64,000 nucleotides of DNA from Viola odorata (lineage: Eukaryota > Streptophyta > Magnoliopsida > Malpighiales > Violaceae), in assembly GCA_963691705.1 (NCBI GenBank), contig OY829537.1, forward strand, positions 64,952,304-65,016,303, in the 5' to 3' direction. Both the position numbers and the translations under genes were made by a program. Shown here piece after piece: positions 10,275 to 20,389 of this stretch (positions within the stretch are counted from its first letter, which is position 1; every line of letters begins with the position of its first letter). The notes beneath the pieces are model-generated. The model saw nothing but the letters and a program-made list of their open reading frames with translations. It was not told the DNA's origin and ran no database searches.

Positions 10275-11894
10275 GCCGTCACCATTTCCCTTCGCGAGGG
10301 TCCGGAAATTTTACAAAAAAAAAAAAAACAACACTCTCCCTCTCCATTTTCCTGGACCAATTCAAGCAACCTCAAGTCTCATTCCCGTTCCTCGTCGTCG
10401 CACATAGCAGCCGCCGCACTGTAAGCTTTCTTTCCTTTGTTTTCTTTTAAATTTTCGTTTAAAGCTTAGGTAATTAATTAATCACCGGAACTTGCTGCCA
10501 TCCTTCTGTTTTGAGCCTAATTTAATCATGCTAACATCAGTTTTAATTATCGTTGCTTAGTTTATTTGTTTCGTTAATTAACGTCAAAATGCATCTCGTC
10601 GTTTCCTTTAAAAAACTTGCTGTTTTCGTGTCCGCTTTCTTGCTGTGATTCTCTGTTTGTACTGCTGGAAGGGAGACGAGTATTTTGGACCAAGAACCAG
10701 GCGAATCCGTCGCCTGGTTCTTCACCTCCGTCGCCGGCAGTGGCGCCGGTGACGAGAGGTTGAAGGAGATAATCTCCTTGGGCCATTCGGCCCTTCGTGC
10801 GACATGAGGGAAAGGTGATGGGCTTGGCCCATCACCATTTAAATTAATTTCCATGGGCCAGGAACTGTTCCTGGCCCATTTCTCTGAATTTTAAGTAGGG
10901 CCTAGCCCATTTCTATTTTTCCGAGTCCTCGTTCCGTCATTTTTTACGTAAAATGCTAACATGTTTCATATATTTATTTTTCATGATACGTGCTATTTTT
11001 CGTATGTTTTATACATGAATTATTTAATTCCCTTTTTTCGTAAAATATTTCGTATGCTTATTTTTTAACAAGTTGTTTCTTGAATTGTTTTATACGTGAA
11101 TTGCTCATTTCTTATCGTGATATTTACTTTCATGTTATCTAACCTCAGTCATTTATATCTAACCATTTAAATTCAATTATTTATTATACCGCCTACATGG
11201 TCGGTCGCATTTTAATTTTCGCAATTTATCAACTGCTTTAATTTTTCGCAAAACTGCTGGAAATCCTTCCGCAAATTATCAACTGCTTAATTTCCCGCAC
11301 TTTAAATTTCAGCAATTTACTTTCAGCAATTTAAATTCAATACCGCCTCCATGGTCGGTCGCAATATCAACTGCTTTAATTTTTCGCAAAACTGCTGGAA
11401 ATCCTTCCGCAACTTATCAACTGTTTAATTTTCCGCACTTTAATTTTCCGCAATTTACTTTCAGCAATTTAAATTCAATACCGCCTACATGGTCTGTCGC
11501 ACTTATCAACTGTTTACTTTTCCGCACTTTAAATTTCAGTAATTTAAATTCAATACCGCCTACATGGTCGGTCGCACTTATCAACTGTTTACTTTTCCGC
11601 ACTTTATTTTTCCGCACTTTAAATTTCAGCAATTTAAATTCAATACCGCCTACATGGTCGGTCGCATTTTAATTCTCGTAAATATTCAACTGCTTTAATT
11701 TTTCGCACACTGCTGGAAATCCTTCCGCAATCTATCAACTGTTTATTTTCTGCAAATATCAACTGTTTATTTTCTGCAAATATCCAACTGCTCATTCTCT
11801 ACATTATCAACCTGTTTTATTTTCTGCCAATCACCAAACTTTTTATTCCCTGTAAATCGCCCCTAGCATTTAATTTTTCTGCACTTATCAAAAC

Positions 11895-12370
11895 AGCATT
11901 TAAATTCTCGTATGCGTAAAATCAATCATTTTTCGCATGCAATCAACCTAGCACTTAAATTCTCGTATGCGTAAAATCCATCATTTTTCGCATGCAATCA
12001 ACCCAGCATTTAAATTCTCGTATGTGTAAAATCCATCATTTTTCGCATGCAATCAACCCAACATTTAAATTCTCGTATGCGTAAAATCAATCATTTTTCG
12101 CATGCAATCAACCTAGCATTTAAATTCTCGTATGCGTAAAATCAATCATTTTTCGCATGCAATCAACACAACCTTTAAATTCTCGTGTGCTTAAAATCAA
12201 TCATTTTTCGCACGCAATCAACTCAGTATCTCATTTTCATATGCGTAAAATTTATCATTTCTCGCATGAAATCAATTGTCGCCATTTATTTTCATGCACT
12301 CATCAAGCTCAGCGTTTAATTCTCGTATGCGTACAATCCATCATTTTACGTGTACAATCAATTGTCATTT
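11895..12370 (+). repeat. 55-bp tandem array in LTR A
   Basis: About eight units. 'TAAATTCTCG' recurs at 11901, 11956, 12011, 12066, 12121 and about 12176, an exact 55-base spacing that then decays. Each unit holds the near-dyad 'ATGCGTAAAAT..ATTTTTCGCAT'. The 3' LTR has the same array at about 22945-23420 with a few base differences, so it predates this insertion. Confidence 0.85.
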
Positions 12371-13125
12371 AAAATTTTCATTGCTCAGTTATTTCTCAAG
12401 CTATCACTAACACTCTCGTTTTGTAGGTTAATTTCAAGCTTCGCTCACAACTGCATGCATGATATATAGAACTGCTAGAATTAAAATCAACCCACATGAA
12501 CAACGTGTTTAAAGAGTTGCTTAAAATGCCATGTTCATATGATTTTAAATTCTCGCTTGTATTGACTGCATGTACATGGAGACTTTCGATCCCACTTCAG
12601 TTTTTCACTTTAAAATCAATCATTTAAATTGGTACTCTGTTAGCAATCCATGTTAGGATCACGTAGTAATTAAGTTAATCATGCATGGCCCGATGATGAA
12701 AAAAGAGGGCGCTCATTCAGTCTTACGGAAAATTCAGTCCCATCACGATCATAATAAAGACTAAAGTGACGATTCCTCTGAGGGCCCCCTTTTTCAAAAC
12801 GCATTTCTCAAATACCTTTTTAAACACCTCTCTCATCAACCGGTAACCGTTTTCGGATGTGTCTCGGGTGCCTAACACCTTCCCGAGACCATAATACGAC
12901 CCCGAACCTTTGTCTGGGGTCCAGACCCCTTTTTTTGTGCCTTTAGTTTTTTACTTATTATATTTCCTATGCCATGACGATTAGGGTTCCCTAAGCCTAG
13001 CAACCAAATTAGGGTGGCGACTTCATTGCATGCTGCTAGGCGTCCCTTTTACGCCGAGCATCTGAAGGTCTCAAATTTCGTTGCACACTCGCGAATTTTT
13101 TTTAAATTTCCGAGGCGCGACAGTT

Positions 13126-13143
13126 TGGCGACTTCACTGGGGA
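13126..13143 (+). other. Primer binding site of element A
   Basis: TGGCGACTTCACTGGGGA, three bases inside the 5' LTR end, identical in element C. Consistent with the tRNA-Arg priming reported for Ogre-type elements (from memory). Confidence 0.75.
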
Positions 13144-14617
13144 TATTAGGGTCGGAGCCGGTTTTATCTTTTTAAGAGAAGTGTTTATTTGTTTATTTAT
13201 TTATTTGCTTTGATCAATTGCTGGTCTGTTTATTTATTTGCTTTATCAATTGTCATAAGCATTTCATAGCGCCCTACACCCAGGGGACAATTACCAAAAT
13301 AGGAGGGTAGTAGTGACGCCCTAGGACACGTGTCCTAGGTAGTGTTCACCAAACCCAACTCGGATGAACCCCTAAAGCCAGTCGAAAGGTAACGCGATTT
13401 CGCAAGGAATCGGGAAACTGGACGACACTTTAGGGACCTTTTCATGGTATCATCCGGGGACCGTTCAAGCCAGTTAGAAATGTCAGAATCAGAGCCCCAG
13501 CACGTGCATCATGATTATAACTGTTTGTCGTGGCTCCATTTGTCTTGTTGGCATATTGACATGATTTTTCTGTTATACGAACTGCGGATTTCTTACACGT
13601 GCAGGTTACTTTGCATTTAAAATTTTATTTTATGTTTGTCCCACAGGACCCGTTTTGCTCATTCAATGTATCGGCACCTACACTACTTTCACTTGATATT
13701 TTCGGGGAATGAAGTTTCGACGATCAAACTCCGCAGAGCCGAATCACTGCTTTAGAGGCTGGGATAGAGATACAGAAAAGGGGGGTGGCTTCGATGGAAT
13801 ACCTTTGGCAGGAGCATGAGAACTCTGACGTCTAGGGTTGATACCTTCATGAGGAGACTCGAATATCAGCAAACCTTCATTTTTCTCATGTAACTAGGAC
13901 CCTTGATTTCATAAATTTAGGTAGTTAGCCAGTTTACCATATTTTGTAAACACTTTTTAATAAGGTCGTACTCTTTCGGATGTTTATTAAATTGCCTCAA
14001 CTTTTCCTTATCAATTACCTATCCAAAGCAACTCAAAAGACCATCGTAAAAATAGGAAAAGAAAATCCCTCCGGGATAAACACAATCGTTTCACCAAAAA
14101 ACCGAAAAATTAGACCAAACATTCGAAAAAGCCGAGTACTGCTCACTCAGGGCCATGTCCTCTTAGCATATCACAAGAAACTCCAAGGTCATAGCATAGA
14201 TCATCGTCCCTCCCCCCAGATGGGTTCATCAGGCATCAGGCCTTATGTCATTTGAAAGCACAGAGTAAAAGAGATCTTCCTAGCATGGGGGCATGGGTTT
14301 GCCCCTGCTAATTTGAGTTTCATAGATAGCATCTCAGTCTGCTTCATATCGCTGGAATGAATAGAGGCTCCCTTCGCATATCATCAACGACCAGGAGATC
14401 ACACCTCTCCAACCGCCCTGAAAATATCAAATGAAAGTGTAGCCGGAAAGCGATTGAGCAAACGTGGAGGCCTCGGGATTGCACATCACCTGTGTATAAC
14501 TTGTACTCACTCTTTTTGTGTTTTTTTGTTTTTTTTCCTTTTTTCAGGTTCACAATAGCTCCTCGGAAGCAAGCTACTCCGCACAGGCTCCCCCTAACTA
14601 GACTTCAAAAATGAAAA
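13144..14617 (+). other. Element A leader between primer site and gag
   Basis: No coding sequence recognised. Contains a perfect 20-bp palindrome (13320-13339) in a stretch also conserved in B. Near the end is a pyrimidine-rich acceptor-like site (AG at 14546-14547) directly before a conserved 'ATAGCTCCTCG' segment. In B this segment is in frame with gag. In A it reaches gag through a TGA. Confidence 0.6.
13320..13339 (+). other. Perfect 20-bp palindrome in element A leader
   Basis: CCTAGGACACGTGTCCTAGG, about 180 bases after the primer site. In B the matching site (44950-44969) differs in sequence but still pairs as RNA with two G-U wobbles. Position and palindromic tip suggest a dimerisation or packaging signal (inference). 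Confidence 0.6.
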
Positions 14618-16186
14618 ATGACTGAACCGGCCAAGACCGATGAAGCACTAATGGCTAGAATCACGGAGTTAGAGGAGCAAGTTAGGATCACTACAGAAAG
14701 AGCCACCAGGGCCGAAAAGGAAATAGATGAAGCTGTCGCCGAAGTACCACCGGGTTTTGATCTCCCTCAAACAAAAGGACCTCACTCTTCGCTCACCGTC
14801 GCAGGACCTTCCGTACTCCCGCCACTTTCTGGTCCCCCGGGCCATTGGAGATGGGATAATCCCTTCACAGTACCCATCACTACAAATCCTACAGCTAAGG
14901 CAGGTGAAGAGATCTCCCCGTCGCTTCAGTACCTTTCAATCAACCCTGCTGGGGACCCCAGCAAGAGCCAGGCCCACCCAGAGGACCTGTATCTCCCTCC
15001 TATTCTTCCGAGCACGGTTCCCGGACCTATTGGAACTCAGCTCCTCACTTTCAACCCAACACATCCTCAGTTCTCATCAGAACCTACGCTACCTTTCGGT
15101 TCTAACCCCATCAGAACCGAAGAACCAAAAAGTGACAGACTGAATCTTCTCGAGGAAAGACTCGGAGCAATCGAAGGGGCCGATCCATTTGATCCCACTG
15201 GTCCCGCCGATATGTGTATGGTCCCCGGGATCGTTATACCTCCGAAGTACAAGATCCCTGACTTCGAAAAGTTTACTGGGGAAGAGTGCCCAAAGACCCA
15301 CCTCAGAGCATACTGCAATAAGATGGCCGAGATGATCCACAACGAGCCGTTGTTGATACATCTATTCCGAGAAAGCTTGACCAAGCACGCTCTAACTTGG
15401 TATATGGGCCTAGACAGAGCCAGGATCAGGACATGGAGAGACCTGTCCGATGCCTTCTACAGGCAATACAAATTCAACTTGGAAGTTGCACCAGACCGTT
15501 CTGATCTACAGGATCTAGAGAAGAGGACCGACGAATCGGTGAAGACTTACGCTCAGAGGTGGAGAGGGCTAGCATCTAGAATTTCTCCTCCGCTAAATGA
15601 CAAAGAACTCTCGTCAATTTTCATAAACACTTTCAAGGCTCCCTACTACACCTATCTTATATCCAATCCATCAAATAACTTTTCTGACATAGTCACGGTG
15701 GCTGAGAGAGTTGAACAAGGAATTAAATCTGGGAGGATCACCGCTTCCACACCAGAAGAAACGCTTAAAGGAGCACCCATCATGAAGGAAGATGTCATCT
15801 TTGTCTCCTCGGGACCTAGCAACCGGCGACCTTCCCCATCGCCTCCACCACATATCCCACAAAAGAACCAACACACCCATTGGAACAGGAAACCGCTACC
15901 ACCTCTTCCCATTCCTTTAGAGGAAATTTACGAGCATCTCTTGGCAGCCGGGCAAATTGCGCCAATCCCGATTCAGCCTATACAACCTCCTTATCCGAAG
16001 TGGTACAACCCTATTGCTAGATGCACGTACCACGCTGGAGCTCAAGGCCACGCCATAGAAGACTGCTCTGCCCTTAGAGGAAAGGTTGATCGCTTGATCA
16101 AGAACAAATGCATCTCTTTCGAAGGTTCTAGCATGACCATCAACCCTATTCCAAATCATACTTTGGGTAGTGGAAGGATGATATAG
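14618..16186 (+). CDS. gag: Gag protein of element A, intact (522 aa)
   Basis: ATG 14618 to TGA-free end at 16186. An N-terminal coiled-coil segment (about residues 8-45, heptad-like LEEQVRITTERATRAEKE) is followed by a Pro/Ser-rich linker. The retrotransposon Gag/capsid core spans about residues 205-380 (FTGEECPKTHLRAY, HALTWYMGL, WRDLSDAFYRQYKF, ESVKTYAQRWRGLASRI). A histidine-containing knuckle-like motif follows near residue 475 (CTYHAGAQGHAIEDC), a form characteristic of Ogre/Tat Gag proteins in place of the usual CCHC. Gag packages element RNA into cytoplasmic particles. The frame has no nonsense codon, unlike almost all other large frames here. No protease follows, and the C-terminus is shorter than the related frame in B. 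Polymerase must come in trans. Confidence 0.85.
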   Translation: MTEPAKTDEALMARITELEEQVRITTERATRAEKEIDEAVAEVPPGFDLPQTKGPHSSLTVAGPSVLPPLSGPPGHWRWDNPFTVPITTNPTAKAGEEISPSLQYLSINPAGDPSKSQAHPEDLYLPPILPSTVPGPIGTQLLTFNPTHPQFSSEPTLPFGSNPIRTEEPKSDRLNLLEERLGAIEGADPFDPTGPADMCMVPGIVIPPKYKIPDFEKFTGEECPKTHLRAYCNKMAEMIHNEPLLIHLFRESLTKHALTWYMGLDRARIRTWRDLSDAFYRQYKFNLEVAPDRSDLQDLEKRTDESVKTYAQRWRGLASRISPPLNDKELSSIFINTFKAPYYTYLISNPSNNFSDIVTVAERVEQGIKSGRITASTPEETLKGAPIMKEDVIFVSSGPSNRRPSPSPPPHIPQKNQHTHWNRKPLPPLPIPLEEIYEHLLAAGQIAPIPIQPIQPPYPKWYNPIARCTYHAGAQGHAIEDCSALRGKVDRLIKNKCISFEGSSMTINPIPNHTLGSGRMI

Positions 16187-18900
16187 GGCTCGACCATTTG
16201 CGTGAAGAAGTCTGAGGGGGGGGGGGCCTCTGCGTAATTAGACCGCCGCCACGCTTCCTGATGTCTCTTTGTAATATGTGTGCATGTCTTGTTTATAGGG
16301 ACTTGCGTTCCCCTTTGGTTTAAAAATAAATAAATATATTTAACCCCCTCTTCGAGCGTCTTGTACTATTCGCGTTTCAGGATGAATGTTGATTCAGTGG
16401 GTTTTGATAAACCCTATGTCTTTAGCGATAAAGAAAGTATCACCACAATTAAGAATGAGGCCGGGATTCCATGCAAATCGGTCCATTTAAGAGAAAGGGC
16501 GGAAAAGGAGATAGTCCCTCATCAGGAAAAGTCTTGGTGGCAAGCAATGAAGTTCAAAGGGATGTTGATCCAAAAGCACAAGGCTCAAACGCACACCATA
16601 GTCGAGCCTACGACTTTAAATAAGGGCACTTCGTGGGAGGCAACCCACGTGTTCTTTTCAATTATTCTCTTTCGTTAATTTTAAATTCAACATCTTGGGG
16701 TACCTTTTCCCTATGAATTTATTATTTGACTGTCTCTTCATTTCAGGTGCAGCGAGACTTGTAAATATGGGGGCAAGCGAATGAAGTGACAACCGAAGGA
16801 AGGTGCAACGAGACTTGTAAACTTGGGGGCAAGCAGGTGAAGCGACGACCAAAAGAAGGAGAAAAAATGTCCGAGCTCATTTTTCAAGGAAGTTGTCCTT
16901 TTACATTTTTGCAATTTCCGTTTCCGCAATTTCTGTTTCCGTAATTTATATATTCGCAATTTACATTTTCACAATTTTTCCGCTATTTACATTGATTGCA
17001 AGGGTGCGTGCGTCATGTTGGCTAAAATCCTTAGTGTTCGCAAAAAAATTGTCTTTATACATGTGCAACTTGGGCTAAAAAGAAAAAAAAAGAGGAGGGA
17101 GAGGATGAAAACAAAAATTTCACGTTTTGAAATTTTTTTCTTTTTTTTCAAGCATACTTTATCACGACATGGATGACTTGTGCGTTCATTAGAAATTATA
17201 TGAAACATACATGATTTTGTCTGTTAGCTCTTATATCCATGGCACGTCTAGACATAAGCAATCACAAAATATATCCCTGTGAGTATTTTGGGGCTTCACG
17301 CTTTGTTTCTTTCATGAGTGTAAGTGCCTGACTAGATACTAGTTGAATTCGCATAATATCCAGGGTACATGCGCCATTAGACATGGGATAGCTATAAAGT
17401 GACATGGGACTTTTACGATTTTCTCCACTTTTTTCATTTTTTCCCTCTTTCCACCATATATGCCATCACTCCCCAAACCGTCAATATCACTCATACCCCG
17501 GGAGCCAAAGAGCAGTTTCAGCTAAAATCGTCAGCCGGAAGTAAAAGCACGTCAAGTCCAAGAGCACGATGAAAGAGACGGAAAAGGTCACCAGGAGATC
17601 GCTAAGGACCATCACTGAAGAAGCAGCAACGACGAAGGCCGAGGCCTCAAGACAGAAGGGGAAGAGATCAAGACAAATGTTGTGCTTGCTCTGCTCTGTT
17701 GCATTTTCAAATCAAATCAAAAAGGGGAGGGATATATATATATATAAAATAAAAAAATAAAATAAAAAGGGAAAAGGAGAGGAAAAAAAAGAAAAAGGAG
17801 AGAGGGGAAAAAGGGAAAAGAAAAGAAAAGTGCTCAGAGACCTTCGACGAATACAAAAAATCGAAGAGCCAAAGCAATCACAGCCCGGGGACAACTCAAT
17901 TCGAGAAAATCTCGAAGAAAACTTTCCCCAGTAAACTCGAGTAGAAAGGCCCAAGGCCAACTCGAGAAATCTCAAAGCAGTCTTCCCCCAGTAAAGTCAA
18001 GCAAAAGAGGCCCAAGGCCAACTCAAGAAACCTCAAAGCAAGCATCCCTAGTGAGAACCCGAGAAGAGAAAGGGGCCCCATGCCAACTCAAGTAGTAAGT
18101 CGCAAAATGAACAGCGACGACGCTCCCCAATGAAGACTCAAGAAAAGGGCCCCTGGCCAAAGGGAAAGCACCCCCAACAAGGATCCCAGAGCTCACGCAC
18201 TCTGTCAAGCAAGCATCCCCAGCAAAAAGCGAAAAGACTCGCGCACCTCGCCCTCATCCTGGCCAATTAGCAAAGCATCACTCATCAAAAGCCTTCCAAC
18301 TCCTCAACAAAGCAATATTTCCCAAAACAAACTCCTTTCCGGACTTTTCATGTCCTTTCATTCTTTTCCGTAAAAGTCCCATCGATTATTAGAACGCCCA
18401 TGCATGTGCATCTTCATTCGAAGTATATTCACTCGGATTGACATTGCGAACTGTAAATTATGTATCATGTTAGTTGCATCTTTATGAGTGTAAAACACTT
18501 AGCCTTGTTCCAGAGCGTGAGTGCAAACACTAATATCAGGTGAGGATTGCTTACGGCTGCAAGTTGTGGGAAAGTCTTGTCCTTGAGGTCGTTATTTCTT
18601 GAACAAGACGTAGACGTTATCTAGACTTGAATCAATCATGTTCATATAATGAAAACTGAACGCACATTTTATCCAAAAAGAGAAAAAGGCTTGAATTTAT
18701 TTTCTTAAACAAAGAAATCATTTTCATTCCAAACAAAAAAACTTGGGGGCAAGCCGTGGGTTAAAGGTAGGAATATTTGATATTTCTCACAGGTCAATTG
18801 CTCTCTCCTTTTTCTATTTTATTGCTACTTTGTATTTGCTTCCTTCCAATTTGCAGGACACAGATATGCTCCGGTGACTCCTCAATCATGGGTCTTCGAT
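16187..18900 (+). other. Element A region downstream of gag, non-coding
   Basis: No pol sequence recognised. Contains a G10 run (16215 region), 'GGGACTTGCGTTCCCC', the hairpin pair (16600-16649), a duplicated 'GAGACTTGTAAA..GGGGGCAAG' block (16745-16840), purine-rich simple sequence (17740-17830) and degenerate repeats of about 60 bp with 'GGCCAACTCGAGAAATCTCAAAG' (about 17880-18220). Much of 16590-18750 is collinear with B 54190-56180. Confidence 0.6.
16600..16649 (+). other. Conserved hairpin pair (copy in A)
   Basis: Stem AGTCG/CGACT with loop AGCCTA (16600-16615), then stem CGTGGG/CCCACG with loop AGGCAA (16632-16649), both perfect. Copies exist in B (54200-54249) and C (2480-2529). Confidence 0.6.
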
Positions 18901-19161
18901 GACAACATCGTTGTAAAGCCCTCGTCATCTGGAATTTTCATCAAAATCCAATGGATTCATACGGTCACGTCTCCCAAAAATTCATAAATAGTCATCGAAT
19001 CAACATCAAAGCAAAGGTATGTTACCGTCAATCAATATCTGAGCGAAGGTATGTTACCACTCTCATTCACATAATTCTACATTTCGGCATAATTATTACT
19101 CCTCCTTGAGCGACTACTTTTCTGCATGTCTAAATAACTCCTCCTTGAGTGACAACATTTT

Positions 19162-20230
19162 CAGCACCAGCGTCCGGAGAGCGATAGCCTCGCACGGTCG
19201 TGTAGTTACATCTTCAGCACCAGCGTTCGGAGAGCGATAGCCTCGCACGGTCGTGTAGTTACATCTTCAGCACCAGCGTCCGGAGAGCGATAGCCTCGCA
19301 CGGTCGTGTAGTTACATCTTCAGCACCAGCGTCCGGAGAGCGATAGCCTCGCACGGTCGTGTAGTGACATCTTCAGCACCAGCGTCCGGAGAGCGATAGC
19401 CTCGCACGGTCGTGTAGTTACATCTTCAGCACCAGCGTCCGGAGAGCGATAGCCTCGCACGGTCGTGTAGTTACATCTTCAGCACCAGCGTCCGGAGAGC
19501 GATAGCCTCGCACGGTCGTGTAGTTACATCTTCAGCACCAGCGTCCGGAGAGCGATAGCCTCGCACGGTCGTGTAGTTACATCTTCAGCACCAGCGTCCG
19601 GAGAGCGATAGCCTCGCACGGTCGTGTAGTTACATCTTCAACACCAGCGTCCGGAGAGCGATAGCCTCGCACGGTCGTGTAGTTACATCTTCAGCACCAG
19701 CGTCCGGAGAGCGATAGCCTCGCACGGTCGTGTAGTTACATCTTCAACACCAGTGTCCGGAGAGCGATAGCCTCGCACGGTCGTGTAGTTACATCTTCAG
19801 CACCAGCGTCCGGAGAGCGATAGCCTCGCACGGTCGTGTCGTTACATCTTCAGCACCAGCGTCCGGAGAGCGATAGCCTCGCACGGTCGTGTAGTTACAT
19901 CTTCAGCACCAGCGTTCGCACAGTCGTGAAGTTACATTTTCAGCACCAGCATCCGGAGAGCGATAGCCTCGCACGGACCTTCATTCACATTGCCACGTCA
20001 ACATCAGGAGAGCGATAGCCTCGCACGGACCTTCATTCACATGGCCATGTCAACGTTCGGAGAGCGATAGCCTCGCACGGACCTTCATCCCCATTGCCAC
20101 GCCGACATCCGAAGAGCGATAGCCTCGCACGGACCTCCCTTCTCATTTCCAGATCAGCATCCGAAGAGCGATAGCCTCGCACGGACATGCAACCTCATTT
20201 TTTTCATGCCAGCATCTAGCAATGCGATAG
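19162..20230 (+). repeat. 53-bp tandem array near the 3' end of element A
   Basis: 'CAGCACCAGCG' recurs every 53 bases from 19162 to 19904, which is 14 exact periods. Each unit carries 'GGAGAGCGATAGCCTCGCACGG'. Beyond 19904 the core continues in five or so shorter, diverged units with 'CTTCATTCACATTGCCACGTC' spacers. High unit identity points to recent expansion. Tandem repeats in the 3' untranslated region are a known feature of Tat/Ogre elements. Confidence 0.92.
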
Positions 20231-20340
20231 CCTCGCCTAGACTAGAATTTAAAGCATACCTCCCCCCCAGAGCGACATCATCACTGTAAGTTTGAGGTAA
20301 GACCCGCTGTGTCGTCAAAATTCGGATATAGGGGCAACTG

Positions 20341-20389
20341 TCTTTACTACTTATCAAATACTTCGATAAGACAGTAAAGAGGGGGCAAC
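20341..20389 (+). other. Polypurine tract of element A with overlapping hairpin
   Basis: AAAGAGGGGG (20376-20385) lies four bases before the 3' LTR. The arm TCTTTACTACTTATC (20341-20355) pairs with GATAAGACAGTAAAGA (20365-20380), so the 5' half of the tract is part of a stem. Confidence 0.65.

Larger units (their letters stand above)
9338..13122 (+). repeat. Element A 5' LTR (3785 bp)
   Basis: Matches 20390-24225 nearly throughout. Holds an inverted repeat (10024-10069), TATA box (10267-10274), repeated 'CCGCCTACATGGTCGGTCGC' blocks (11180-11700) and a 55-bp tandem array (11895-12370). It lacks 51 bp that the 3' LTR has after 'AAGCTTCGCTC'. Open frames of 60-103 codons inside are paired in both LTRs and look fortuitous. 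Confidence 0.93.

Noticed and set aside
9444..12372. Paired frames of 60-106 codons in the two LTRs of A (for example 9444, 9917, 10543, 11417 and counterparts)
   Set aside because: They lie in promoter, leader and tandem repeats, with no codon bias or domain. Identity in both LTRs comes from their shared origin.
19162..20230. 53-bp array as a CRISPR
   Set aside because: Units are contiguous with no variable spacers, and the sequence is eukaryotic.
13144..20389. Hidden pol in elements A or B on the minus strand
   Set aside because: No reverse transcriptase, integrase or protease motif in any long frame; minus-strand frames there are short shadows of gag.
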